In this document: positions 32,485-40,908 of the stretch, one piece after another
Numbering within the stretch: position 1 is the stretch's first letter
Layout: each line of letters begins with the position of its first letter
Assembly: GCF_000508185.1 (NCBI RefSeq)
Contig: NZ_AYOY01000165.1
Coordinates: 28,322 to 92,321 of the forward strand
Source: Sphingobium sp. C100
GTDB taxonomy: Bacteria; Pseudomonadota; Alphaproteobacteria; Sphingomonadales; Sphingomonadaceae
Direction of reading: 5' to 3'
Length of the DNA stretch: 64,000 nucleotides
Position numbers and translations under genes: made by a program
The notes under the pieces: generated by a model
Databases searched by the model: none
What the model saw: the letters and a program-made list of their open reading frames with translations, nothing else
Told to the model about the DNA's origin: nothing

Positions 32485-35375
32485 CCGGCGTCCTTGGGCC
32501 AAAGGTACTCGCCAGTGAGGAGGATGTGTGCCCATCCGAGCGGCGAAATATGGGCGAGAAGATGGTCGGGGGTATCGAGCCCTTCGCGGCGCCGGGCCTC
32601 AACGGCATGGCCAAGGTGCAGGGTGTTCCAGTAGACGATGATGGCGGTGAGCAGGTTGAGGCCGGCGATCCGGTAATGCTGACCCTCCGTCGTGCGGTCG
32701 CGGATTTCGCCCTGACGGCCGATGCGCAGGGCATTTTTCAGCGCATGATGTGCCTCGCCTTTGTTGAGGCCGACCTGTGCACGGCGCTGCATGCCGACGT
32801 CGAGTATCCATTCGATGATGAACAGCGTCCGCTCGATCCGGCCCACCTCGCGCAGCGCGGAGGCAAGATCGTTCTGGCGCGGATAGGAGGCGAGCTTGCG
32901 CAAGATGCTGCTCGGCGCGACCTGTCCAGCGCTCATGGTGGCGGCGCAGCGGAACAGATCGGGCCAGTTGGAAACGATCAGCGCCTCACGCGCCTTGCCG
33001 CCCACCAGCGGGCGCAATTCGCTCGGCGTCGCGGCAGGGTCGAACACGTACAGTCGTTTGGATGGGAGGTCGCGGATGCGCAGTACAAGGCGGCAGCCGA
33101 GCATCGCGCTGATCCCGAACAGATGATCGGTGAACCCGCCAGTGTCGGCGTACTGCTCTTCGATCCGTCGCCCTGCCTCATTCATCGTCAGCCCGTCGAG
33201 TAGATAAGGTGCTTCGCTGACCGTGGCTGGAATGGTCCGCGATGCAAACGGCGCGAAGCGGTCGTTGACGTGGGTATAGGCCTTGATGCCGGGATCGTTG
33301 CCGTAGCGGGCGTTGATCGTATTCATCGCTTCGCCCTGCCGTGCGGCGGGGAAGAACTGGCCATCGGCCGATGCGGATCTGCCCATACCCCAGACCTGGG
33401 CCATCGGCAGCGCCCCTTGCGCCGCGACCACGTTGGCCAGCGCCTGGTCGATCGCCTCGCTTTCGACGTGCCAGCGAGCGAGACGGGAGAGTTGCCAATA
33501 GTCGTGAGTGTTGGAAGCCTCTGCCATCTTACGCAGACCCAAATTCAGGCCCTCGGCAAGCAGGACGTTGAGCAGGCCGATTCGGTCGCCGCATGGCACG
33601 CCGGTGCGCAGATGCGTGAAGGCATCAGTGAAACCCAGCGCGGTATCGACTTCGAGCAGCAGATCGGTGATGCGGACGGGCGGCAGCCGGCGATACAGAT
33701 CAAGCACCAGATCCTCGATCCCATCCGGCGCGTCAGCGGTGAGCCGATCAATGCGCAGCGTGCCGTCCTCGATGCTGCCTTTCGGAATTGTACCGCTGCG
33801 CGCGGCGCGACCGAGCCGGGCAAGGCCATCAGCGAGACGCACTTTGCGGTCAGCCAGCCAGACATGCGGGTCGGACGGGACCGCCAGCTTCGCGGCATGC
33901 GCGACCGCCATCGGCACGAGGACGTGGCGCAGGTCACCATATCGATGCGAGCGGTCGAGCCATATGTCGCCCGAGCGCAGCGCGTCGCGCAGGTGAAACA
34001 TGACCGCGACTTCCCGGAGGCGGGCATCATCATCGCCCTTCGCCCGCAACTGTCGCCGCCATTTGGAATGCGGGCGCAAGAAATCGTCGGCCGCCGGAAC
34101 TGCGCCCTTGGTAGCGATGACGGTAGCCGCGTCCAGCAAAGGCCGTGCAACCGCCGCAGCTTTGAGGTCGAGGCATCGCAGCATGCGCGGGGCATACCGA
34201 CGGAAGCGGTGATACCCCTGATCAACATAGGCCAGCGGATCATCGCCCAAGGTGTCCGTCAACGTCTTGGCCGTAGCGACGAGGCTGGTGAGCCGTTCCC
34301 ATCCCGCCCCGCCCGCGACCGCATCTTCCAGCGACGCGCCGTCGCCATGCGCTTCGAGCAATGATTGACCGAGTGCAGTGAAGCCGTTCAAAGTCGCAGT
34401 GGTAGCGCCTCTGGTTTCTACGACCCGCGCGTCATGCAGTTGCTTCGCGTCGCGCCAGGTGCGGCCAACGATCCGGTCATGTGTTTCGATCACCGCATCC
34501 GCAGTCGCCGTGGCCCATTCAATGACGCAGACCGCCATGATAGCGCGGCGCCGATCGGCGCCGAGGTCGCGCAGGCCATCGGCGAAGTAGCGCTCGCCCT
34601 GCCGGCGTAGCCGGGCGACGCGATGCGGTGGAACACCGGCAAGTATACCATCATTGAGGTTCATCGCGCGCAGGAACTCGAGCCGGTCGAGCAGCCGGTT
34701 CGCCGCGGCGGAGTTGTTGCCCGGCTCAATCCGGCGCAGCCAGATGAAGCGGCTGATCGCCCCCGGCAGCATCTCGGTAGTCAGTCGGTCGAGCCCATCA
34801 CAGGCGACGGGATCGAGACGGGCCGCGATCCGCTTCTCGATCCGACGTTCGGCGGCGACGAGCGCGTCCGCGCACAAACGCTCGATTGTCGTGATCGCCG
34901 GCAGGATGGTCATGGTTTCACGGCAGCGGGCAATGAAGCGCCGGGCAAGGTCGTCGTTTGAGCGTGCCTGCTCGGCTTCGGCGAGAAGCCAATCGCGGAA
35001 AGCCCTGGCATACGGTCCCCGTCCGGGGAACATTCTGTATCCGTAGATACGGCGCAGCGCCTCCATGTGCTGGTGGCGGGTTTGGCGTCGAACGGCATAG
35101 GCCGCGAGCGTCTCGCCAGCGATGCCAAGCTGGGCGCCTAGAAAGGCAGATACAGTGTGGGGGATCAGTTCGCCGGGAGCAAGGGTCCGGCCTGGATATC
35201 GCAGCGCGCACAACTGCAGGGCGAACCCGATGCGGTTCTCCGGTCGGCGACGCCGGTCGATATGAATCAGGTCATCGTCTGCCAGAAGATAATGGCGCAG
35301 CAGCGCCGCTTCGTCAGTCGGTAGGTCGAGTAGGGCCGAACGCTGTCGGGCGCTGAGGATATGGCGTCTCGGCAT
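32478..35375 (-). CDS. tnpA: Tn3-family transposase TnpA
   Basis: A 965-residue DDE transposase of the Tn3 family, typical in length (about 960-1000). The N-terminal region, MPRRHILSARQRSALLDLP, is the family's usual start. The C-terminal DDE_Tnp_Tn3 core shows GLTMNEAGRRIEEQYADTGG followed by FTDHLFG. The ATG at 35375 is preferred to an upstream start because it gives this family N-terminus. It is transcribed away from tnpR across a short intergenic res region. Confidence 0.95.
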   Translation of the reverse strand: MPRRHILSARQRSALLDLPTDEAALLRHYLLADDDLIHIDRRRRPENRIGFALQLCALRYPGRTLAPGELIPHTVSAFLGAQLGIAGETLAAYAVRRQTRHQHMEALRRIYGYRMFPGRGPYARAFRDWLLAEAEQARSNDDLARRFIARCRETMTILPAITTIERLCADALVAAERRIEKRIAARLDPVACDGLDRLTTEMLPGAISRFIWLRRIEPGNNSAAANRLLDRLEFLRAMNLNDGILAGVPPHRVARLRRQGERYFADGLRDLGADRRRAIMAVCVIEWATATADAVIETHDRIVGRTWRDAKQLHDARVVETRGATTATLNGFTALGQSLLEAHGDGASLEDAVAGGAGWERLTSLVATAKTLTDTLGDDPLAYVDQGYHRFRRYAPRMLRCLDLKAAAVARPLLDAATVIATKGAVPAADDFLRPHSKWRRQLRAKGDDDARLREVAVMFHLRDALRSGDIWLDRSHRYGDLRHVLVPMAVAHAAKLAVPSDPHVWLADRKVRLADGLARLGRAARSGTIPKGSIEDGTLRIDRLTADAPDGIEDLVLDLYRRLPPVRITDLLLEVDTALGFTDAFTHLRTGVPCGDRIGLLNVLLAEGLNLGLRKMAEASNTHDYWQLSRLARWHVESEAIDQALANVVAAQGALPMAQVWGMGRSASADGQFFPAARQGEAMNTINARYGNDPGIKAYTHVNDRFAPFASRTIPATVSEAPYLLDGLTMNEAGRRIEEQYADTGGFTDHLFGISAMLGCRLVLRIRDLPSKRLYVFDPAATPSELRPLVGGKAREALIVSNWPDLFRCAATMSAGQVAPSSILRKLASYPRQNDLASALREVGRIERTLFIIEWILDVGMQRRAQVGLNKGEAHHALKNALRIGRQGEIRDRTTEGQHYRIAGLNLLTAIIVYWNTLHLGHAVEARRREGLDTPDHLLAHISPLGWAHILLTGEYLWPKDAGA

Positions 35376-35470
35376 GCACGGCTTGTCCCCATTGAACAGA
35401 AGTCTGTTTTGGACAACACTGACCCCACGCAAATCAAGGCTTTTCGAGGCCTAATTCCAGAAGGGTTCAA
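35376..35470. promoter_or_regulatory. Divergent tnpA-tnpR intergenic region, expected res site
   Basis: In Tn3-family elements with divergent tnpA and tnpR, resolution (res) subsites and both promoters lie between the genes. This 95-bp segment is the only place for them. I see no clear palindromic res subsites by eye, so part of res may extend into tnpA or tnpR. Confidence 0.5.
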
Positions 35471-36100
35471 TTGGGACAGCGCGCCGCCATCTACGCCAGG
35501 GTTTCGACAGCCGACCAGTCGTGCGAACGGCAGCTCCGCGACCTGGCCGGCTTTGCCGAGCGTGGCGGCTATGAAGTGGTCGAGGTCTTCCGCGAAACCG
35601 CGTCGGGCATGAAGGCAAACCGTTCGGCGCGGGCTGAGGTGATGAAGCTGGCGCAGGCACGCCATATCGATGCGATCCTCGTTACCGAACTCAGTCGCTG
35701 GGGGCGTTCGACCCAGGACCTGCTCGATACACTCAACCGGCTGTCGGGCTGGCGCGTGTCGGTGGTCGCGATGAGCGGCATGACGTTCGAGGTCGATACG
35801 CCGCATGGGCGGATGATGGCGACGATGCTCGCAGGTATAGCCCAGTTTGAGCGCGACATGCTGAGCGAGCGGGTCCGCTCTGGCCTTGCTGCAGCGCGGG
35901 CACGTGGCCGCAAACTCGGCCGGCAACTGGGGGAGCGACCCAAGTCGGACCGCCTCGCGCCCAAAGTGTTGGCGCATATCGCCGAGGGGCGGAGCTATCG
36001 CTGGATCGCTCGCGACCTGGGACTCAGCAAGAACACGGTCGCCGGGATCGTGGCTCGCGCACGGGGTAACGTGAGCCCTGATGTCACGGTGACGACATGA
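35471..36100 (+). CDS. tnpR: Tn3-family serine resolvase TnpR
   Basis: A 209-residue serine recombinase: IYARVSTADQS holds the catalytic serine at residue 12. SRWGRSTQDLLDTLNRL and MLAGIAQFERDMLSERVRSG follow as the family signature, and a C-terminal HTH (SYRWIARDLGLSKNTVAGI) binds res. It starts with TTG behind an AGAAGGG site. The ATG of the next gene overlaps its stop (ATGA). Confidence 0.93.
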   Translation: MGQRAAIYARVSTADQSCERQLRDLAGFAERGGYEVVEVFRETASGMKANRSARAEVMKLAQARHIDAILVTELSRWGRSTQDLLDTLNRLSGWRVSVVAMSGMTFEVDTPHGRMMATMLAGIAQFERDMLSERVRSGLAAARARGRKLGRQLGERPKSDRLAPKVLAHIAEGRSYRWIARDLGLSKNTVAGIVARARGNVSPDVTVTT

Positions 36101-36654
36101 CCGGGGCGTCTGGACGGCTGCGTCCCGATCCCCGGCGCAAGGCGCGGTTTCGCGAAATCGCCCGAGGCATTGTCGCCAAGGATCGCTACAATCGGAAGTA
36201 CGGGATCGCCGTCGACACTGCTGGCGCCATCGCGCAGGCGCTAGAGCGCGCGTACCGCGATGGAGTCCGGGACGACCCGGCCGCAGCCGTTCAAGCGCCC
36301 GAACAGGATGATGCCGGCCCGCTGGAATGGGCGTTGATCCCACCACGACCGCGAGATGCCTTCTGGAGTATCTGCCTATACACCCTGGGCCGCGATACCG
36401 ATCTCCCACGTGACGGCCATCTCGCTCCGGCTATTACCGAACGCGGAACGCCCGGATGGACACTCGTGGCAGGAGGGTACACCCCTGACAGGGTGATCAG
36501 CGATAGGAGCATTGGCCCGCTTGTCCGCCTCGGCCTTATCGCGCTCGCAGTCGATTTACCGGTTCGCATGATCGTAACCGCACAGGGGAAGGAAACATGG
36601 GCTCTCTTCTGCCAGCGCGGTGGGATGTACCCTGAGGATCTCACTGACATTTGA
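36097..36654 (+). CDS. Tn3 passenger gene, hypothetical
   Basis: A 185-residue protein translationally coupled to tnpR (four-base overlap). An N-terminal basic helical part (LRPDPRRKARFREIARGIVA) is followed by a region with WALIPPRPRDAFWSICLYTL and TERGTPGWTLVAGGYTP. No family recognised; no membrane segment. Its place suggests a role in transposition control, target choice or element maintenance, but nothing shows that directly. Confidence 0.65.
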   Translation: MTGASGRLRPDPRRKARFREIARGIVAKDRYNRKYGIAVDTAGAIAQALERAYRDGVRDDPAAAVQAPEQDDAGPLEWALIPPRPRDAFWSICLYTLGRDTDLPRDGHLAPAITERGTPGWTLVAGGYTPDRVISDRSIGPLVRLGLIALAVDLPVRMIVTAQGKETWALFCQRGGMYPEDLTDI

Positions 36655-36727
36655 TCCATTTGATCGACATCCATCCGGCGGAATGGTGAAGGGCAGCATC
36701 CGCCCCGTTGCAGACGTTCCCAATGGT

Positions 36728-36848
36728 CGTCATCCCGGCGCATGCCGGGACCGTGGGCTGTCTTTAGAAGCAGCCTCACGTCCGGGCGCCCTGGCGATAG
36801 CTATCGCCTCAAGACTTGCCCACGGTCCCGGCATGCGCCGGGATGACG
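36728..36848. repeat. Perfect 31-bp inverted repeat (REP/MITE-like)
   Basis: The arms at 36728-36758 and 36818-36848 match as perfect 31-bp inverted copies, beginning CGTCATCCCGGCGCATGCC. This motif resembles intergenic palindromic repeats common in sphingomonad chromosomes. It sits inside the Tn3 element, after the passenger gene. The spacer (36759-36817) shows no gene. Confidence 0.85.
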
Positions 36849-36876
36849 GATGACCGCGCCCCACCCCAAATCAGCC

Positions 36877-37009
36877 GTCACCCTGAACTTGTTTCAGGGT
36901 CCATCAATCCGAAAGCCCAGTTTATGATCGGCCAACCGAGATGGCGGCACGAGCCACCACGCTCCGGCACCAATCGCCCGATGGATCCTGAAACAAGTTC
37001 AGGATGACG
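36877..37009. repeat. Second inverted repeat, 28-bp arms, ACTTGTTTCAGG type
   Basis: Arms at 36877-36904 and 36982-37009 are inverted copies with one or two mismatches, carrying CCTGAACTTGTTTCAGGG. It is another intergenic-repeat type, again in the gene-free tail of the transposon. Together the two repeats occupy most of the 36655-37054 gap, which holds no gene. Confidence 0.8.
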
Positions 37010-37054
37010 CAAGGCGGGGGCGCGATGTCCGCTCCCCACCCCTTCTTGCCGTTT

Positions 37055-37094
37055 CGCTTAGGGTGTCATTTCGCCCTCAGCCGGAACCGACCCC
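37055..37094. repeat. Tn3 right terminal inverted repeat
   Basis: 40-bp end, inverted copy of the left end with one mismatch. It abuts the IS110-type transposase remnant at 37095. Confidence 0.9.
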
Positions 37095-37163
37095 AAGCTT
37101 GGCATCATTCTGCACCGGATGTGGGTCGATGAAGCCGACTTCAGGTACGGCCAGCCGGCATAG
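37095..37163 (+). pseudogene. IS110-family transposase remnant (C-terminal tail)
   Basis: In frame from 37095 the sequence reads LGIILHRMWVDEADFRYGQ and then stops at TAG 37161-37163. This is the usual C-terminal end of IS110-type transposases (ILHRMWVDGTEFRW-like). The rest of the gene is absent: the Tn3 right end lies directly at the break, so the transposon jumped into or rearranged with this IS. The missing N-terminal part is not on the left flank of the Tn3. Confidence 0.75.
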
Positions 37164-37404
37164 CCTTCGAGGAGAGAAAAGATGCCCGGATACTCAGCTA
37201 CGTAGAGGTCCCCTGCGGGTGACCGGCGAGGGGACGATGGTCAGGGACAAGCCGCTGGACGCTTTGGCGATCAACGCCGTTTTCGAGATCGGCTACCCTG
37301 ATTTTTCCGACCGCATCATGTGACGACCACGCGTCGATCACGGACAGAAGCATGAACCCCAAGTCGATCTACCTTGCAGTCCCGCACCCAATGACAGAAG
37401 GTGT
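37164..37404. other. Gene-free stretch between IS remnants
   Basis: There is no convincing gene. An open frame from about 37239, reading VRDKPLDALAINAVFEIGY, has a protein-like look but no recognised family. This may be the 3' end of the IS110 element or of the truncated IS3 copy. Confidence 0.3.
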
Positions 37405-37809
37405 CCAGCTCCTTGATCTTCATCTTGAGACCGGCCTGATCGAGGCGACGGGATTGGTAGCGCTGGGTCGATCGGTTGATCGGAAATGCGCCGCAGGCCC
37501 TCCGTTCGCTCACCTGGTAGTTCGCCCGCAGATAGCCAACGATCTCCCGAGCTCGATCAGGCCTTACATTTTTCGGCGGATGACGTCCTGCAGCATCTCT
37601 TTGTCGAGACTGAGGTTTGCCACGAGCCGCTTGAGCCGGACATTCTCCTCCTCGAGCTGCTTCAGCCGCTTCGTCTCCGACGGCATCAGTCCGCCATATT
37701 TGCTCCGCCATCGATAGTAGGTCTGAACCGATATGCCGGCTTTGCGGCACACCTCCTCGACGGTCGTACCATCCTCGGCCTGCTTGAGAATGAACGCGAT
37801 CTGGTGCAT
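37405..37809 (-). pseudogene. IS3-family orfA/orfB remnant
   Basis: OrfA is truncated at its first codons: from 37809 it reads HQIAFILKQAEDGTTVEEVC, then QTYYRWRSKYGGLMPSET, then the leucine-zipper part LKQLEEENVRLKRLVANLSL, and stops at 37564. The following frame gives the OrfB N-terminus (RAREIVGYLRANYQVSERRA, then INRSTQRYQSRR), broken off after KIKEL near 37405. The DDE core of OrfB is missing, so the element is dead. Confidence 0.85.
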
Positions 37810-38166
37810 GCTGTGATCCGCACGCCCCACATTCAGGACCGCGACGGAGTCCCAATGGTGCTACGCGAAATCATCGCGCGCTTTTGGTATCTGCGGCACG
37901 TCTTCGCAAATGGCGGCTATGCTGGCGACAAACTCAGGAAGGCTCTGCGGCGAATGGCGAAATGGACCATCGAAATCATCAAACGGTCAGATACCGCCAA
38001 AGGCTTCGAGGTGCTGCCCGGCCGCTGGGTGGTCGAACGGACGTTGGCATGGCTCAACCGAAACCGATGCCTAGCAGAGGACTTCGAGAAAACCATCGCT
38101 TCGGCAAAGGCTTGGGTCTTCATCCCGCCCGTTCAAATCGTCATCCGACGTATCGCAAGACTATGA
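37810..38166 (+). pseudogene. IS5-family transposase remnant (C-terminal third)
   Basis: From about 37820 an open frame reads IQDRDGVPMVLREIIARFWY, then VFANGGYAGDKLRKALRRM, then WVVERTLAWLNRNRCLAEDF and ends IVIRRIARL. This is the C-terminal half of an IS5-type transposase (DGG and the W-x2-ERTLAWLNR motif). Its N-terminal part has been replaced by the IS3 remnant, so the two were joined end to end. Confidence 0.85.
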
Positions 38167-38168
38167 AA

Positions 38169-38813
38169 TCAATCCGCATGATGACGAACCAGGCACTTAT
38201 GGTAAATCTTCATAAAAATCTGTACCGCGCGATCAGCGATTTGGTCGGCTAGAATGTTGTTTGCGTGTCGCAACTCCAGTATCAACCTTCGATTGAATCC
38301 TGAGGTGCAAAGATCAAGTAACAGCATAGCCGCGTCATCCGGATCTTCGTCGTATAAAGAATTAGCTAAAAATAAGGAAACTTGATCTCGAAAATACAAA
38401 AATGTATTAGAGTAGAAAATATTTCCTAACTTGGGAATGCGCCGATTGTTGATAATTATAATTCGCTCGATTTCGATGGTGTCATCTCGCATCAAGAAAT
38501 GGCAAAATCTTTTCGAAGATAAATTCAACATACTGGTTGTACTACTACATTCGGAAATATCGAGATCAAGAAAATTTCTAAATAACTGAACTTTCAATTC
38601 AATAGCGGCAACAGCAATGTCTTCCTTGTGATCAAAATATTGCCAAAGAGTGCTCTTCGACCCGCCCAATATACTAGAAATATCAGACATAGTGACATTA
38701 TCGTAGCCACTCTCTAAAAATGCATTCATCGCAACGTTTACGATATTTTTGCGACGCGCACTTTTTTTCAGTTCTCTCTTTGAACTGATTGATAGGACAT
38801 TTTTTTGCCGCAT
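38169..38813 (-). CDS. TetR-family regulator in an AT-rich island
   Basis: A 214-residue TetR repressor: HTH at about residues 20-60 (FLESGYDNVTMSDISSILGG, then SKSTLWQYFDHKEDI), followed by an all-helical ligand-binding part. The start at 38813 has AGGA upstream; a Met 8 codons earlier does not. Codon usage is strikingly AT-rich, with Ile and Asn common, unlike the GC-rich neighbours, which shows acquisition from a different source. It lies downstream of the Rieske/NahE-like genes on the same strand and could control them. Confidence 0.85.
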   Translation of the reverse strand: MRQKNVLSISSKRELKKSARRKNIVNVAMNAFLESGYDNVTMSDISSILGGSKSTLWQYFDHKEDIAVAAIELKVQLFRNFLDLDISECSSTTSMLNLSSKRFCHFLMRDDTIEIERIIIINNRRIPKLGNIFYSNTFLYFRDQVSLFLANSLYDEDPDDAAMLLLDLCTSGFNRRLILELRHANNILADQIADRAVQIFMKIYHKCLVRHHAD

Positions 38814-38914
38814 AAATCCTACATGGCTTCGGATCATCGAAAAAAATGGTGCTCGATAATGTCAGTGACAGATTAAGGAAATTAAGGAAAATTAATCTCT
38901 TGATAAGAATATGA

Positions 38915-39112
38915 TTATATTATACTAATTCTAGATATTATTCTTGCCGCTAAGCTTTCTCTAAGTGGCTGTCCTCGCTTAATTTTTCTCCACGTATTAT
39001 AGCTTATCCCAAGCTCTTTCTGTAACATTGAATCCGTTCTTCCAGTTGAAAAGCGTATAATTTTATCCGCGATATCTTTTGGCAATTTCACCATCTTACA
39101 TTGTGAACTCAT
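38915..39112 (-). CDS. Small AT-rich helix-turn-helix-like protein
   Basis: A 65-residue protein in the same AT-rich DNA, with MLQKELGISYNTWRKIKRGQ as a likely HTH and a good GGAAGA ribosome site. Too short for a recognised family. It lies between the Rieske beta gene and the TetR gene and may be a small regulator. Confidence 0.5.
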   Translation of the reverse strand: MSSQCKMVKLPKDIADKIIRFSTGRTDSMLQKELGISYNTWRKIKRGQPLRESLAARIISRISII

Positions 39113-39195
39113 ATCGAAATCTTCCGAAGATTACTGCTAAAGCTATAATATAGATCGGTATTTCTCTGGAATATTTAGCTATATTGCATAACTTT

Positions 39196-39693
39196 TCATA
39201 TCGGGTAGACAAGATATCGCGGGAGTACTGACGTATCCAATTCGGCACGGCGGGACAGAAACTTGGCCCGACCATCGCCCGAAAGCCGAACCATATCGAG
39301 ATAGCGACCTGCGGCAAGAATTTGAGTGACCCCGGTATCCATCGGCGTCATGAAAACCGAAAAGTTGGACATGGCCTCTGCTGTGCTGGCATCGACCTGC
39401 CGATGGCTGACCCGCTGAACGAAATGGCGAGTGCGGTAGTCCTGAAAGGTCCCTGCCCAGATCTCTGTGACATAAGTGACGCGATCTTCCAGTCGCGCCC
39501 TACAATCGTCGAACATGAAGCCGAGTTCGAGGTTATGTTCTGTGTTCTCGGCCGCACGGCAGTAATAAGATGCCTGTTCTTCCTCGGCATAGTTAGTGAG
39601 CCAGCCTGTCATGTCTTTGCTGTCGAGCGCGTTGGCGTCCGCCAGCAGCAGGCGGTCAAGAGCGCATTCCAGTTTGGTGGGCGAAAGCATCAT
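39196..39693 (-). CDS. Aromatic-ring-hydroxylating dioxygenase beta subunit (third pair)
   Basis: A 165-residue SnoaL/NTF2-fold protein (LLLADANALDSKDMTGWLTN, later HFVQRVSHRQVDAS, ending LDTSVLPRYL). Such subunits form the alpha3-beta3 core and stabilise the oxygenase. Its ATG overlaps the end of the alpha subunit by four bases, so the two are translated together. It is divergent from the two beta subunits at 47-50 kb. Confidence 0.82.
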   Translation of the reverse strand: MMLSPTKLECALDRLLLADANALDSKDMTGWLTNYAEEEQASYYCRAAENTEHNLELGFMFDDCRARLEDRVTYVTEIWAGTFQDYRTRHFVQRVSHRQVDASTAEAMSNFSVFMTPMDTGVTQILAAGRYLDMVRLSGDGRAKFLSRRAELDTSVLPRYLVYPI

Positions 39694-40865
39694 GCTTGTG
39701 CCCTTTCGAATCCCATCACCGAGCGGTAATATTCCCAGCGCGGAAGGTTACCGCTTTCATCGTTCTGCGAAAACTCGGACTCGAGCTTGGCAGGATCACG
39801 CACGCCTTTCTGGAAGATCGCATTGCCAGGCGTGTGGCTGCCGATGTGGATCCGGTGGAAGATCGAAGCGTCTTCCATGCTAATTAAACCGCATGGACCC
39901 AGTAAATTGGAGCTTTGCCGTAACCGGTGGCGAAGCATGTCCGCATCGTCGTTCTGGTGGGCGAAATAGGCGTAGTGGACCTCGGTCGTTTCGGCATCGA
40001 TTGGGGTCGCGAAGCGCAGGTTTATGACGTCGAGATGTTTGGTTGAAACGAAAGTCGGGAACAACTGGACGATGCGTGACCCGACTGATGGATCCTGCCC
40101 TTTGAAGGCAATCAGATCCTTATCTTTTAGAACGCTGGGACCGCTCGCCACGGAGAGTGCCGACTCGAAACAGACATGGCCGCGTTTCGTGGCGGTATAC
40201 TGCCGCCCTTTGCCGCCCTGCCAATTGAGCATCTTGAATGCCGCGTGGAGCAGCGGGGCATGGTAGCCGTCGTTGTCGTTGTAACCCTTCCAGTTGCTGT
40301 CATAGCGAACCTTCTGATAGCCCAGCAGTTTAAGGCGACCGTCGCCCGCCATCAGTTCGCGCAGGGTTTCTCCTGCTTCGCCGAGAAACTGGTCAAGGGG
40401 TTCTGTCTCAGCCGAGAACGTCACGAATATCAGGCCGTAGAACAGATCGAAGCGCGGCTGCCCCAAGGGGTAGTCCGCCTTGTCGAAACCGGGTACGAAT
40501 TCGCGCGGGTTGGGACATCCAACAAGCTCGCCCTTGGCACTGAACAGCCAACGGTGATAGGGGCATTCGAACTCGGTTTTGTTACCCATTACCGCAGTTT
40601 CGAGCTGGTTGCTGCGATGCGAGCAGGCATTGTAAAACACGCGAACCTCGCCCCCTTCATCCCGCGAGATCAACAGCGGGATTCCTGCGAGGCGGATCGT
40701 CCGGAAATCGCCTGGGTTGGGCAACTCGCTTTCGTGCGCAACCGGATGCCATTCCGGGCCGTGAAATATCCGCTTGATCTCTTCCAAGTAGAGATCCGAT
40801 CGCGTAAAGGCCGCCTTGGGAACTTCGTTATAATTCTTCGGCCAGGTCAAGGTCGCGTCAGCCAT
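39690..40865 (-). CDS. Rieske oxygenase alpha subunit, divergent type
   Basis: A 391-residue alpha subunit. The Rieske cluster motif is CSHRSNQLE, then CPYHRWLF, instead of the usual CxHRG and CxYHGW. The mononuclear iron site is DNDGYHAPLLH, with another acidic region around EDASIF. The substrate is unknown. It lies between the NahE-like gene upstream and the beta subunit downstream. No ferredoxin or reductase gene is in this mini-cluster. Confidence 0.88.
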   Translation of the reverse strand: MADATLTWPKNYNEVPKAAFTRSDLYLEEIKRIFHGPEWHPVAHESELPNPGDFRTIRLAGIPLLISRDEGGEVRVFYNACSHRSNQLETAVMGNKTEFECPYHRWLFSAKGELVGCPNPREFVPGFDKADYPLGQPRFDLFYGLIFVTFSAETEPLDQFLGEAGETLRELMAGDGRLKLLGYQKVRYDSNWKGYNDNDGYHAPLLHAAFKMLNWQGGKGRQYTATKRGHVCFESALSVASGPSVLKDKDLIAFKGQDPSVGSRIVQLFPTFVSTKHLDVINLRFATPIDAETTEVHYAYFAHQNDDADMLRHRLRQSSNLLGPCGLISMEDASIFHRIHIGSHTPGNAIFQKGVRDPAKLESEFSQNDESGNLPRWEYYRSVMGFERAQA

Positions 40866-40908
40866 CCTCTTGCTCCCGCATTTCCAGTGATCGTTTATCT
40901 GACCGTCT

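Larger units (their letters stand above)
32445..37094. mobile_element. Tn3-family transposon, complete (4650 bp)
   Basis: The element is bounded by 40-bp terminal inverted repeats (32445-32484 and 37055-37094) differing at one base, starting GGGGTCGG. It encodes TnpA leftward, TnpR rightward, and one passenger gene after tnpR. The flanks are TCAAT on the left and AAGCT on the right, so no 5-bp target duplication is seen. The right end lies inside an IS110-type transposase remnant; the left end lies just upstream of the GGDEF-EAL gene. Confidence 0.92.

Noticed and set aside
33270..34364. 364-codon open frame antisense to tnpA
   Set aside because: Lies wholly inside the Tn3 transposase on the opposite strand; no protein-like features.
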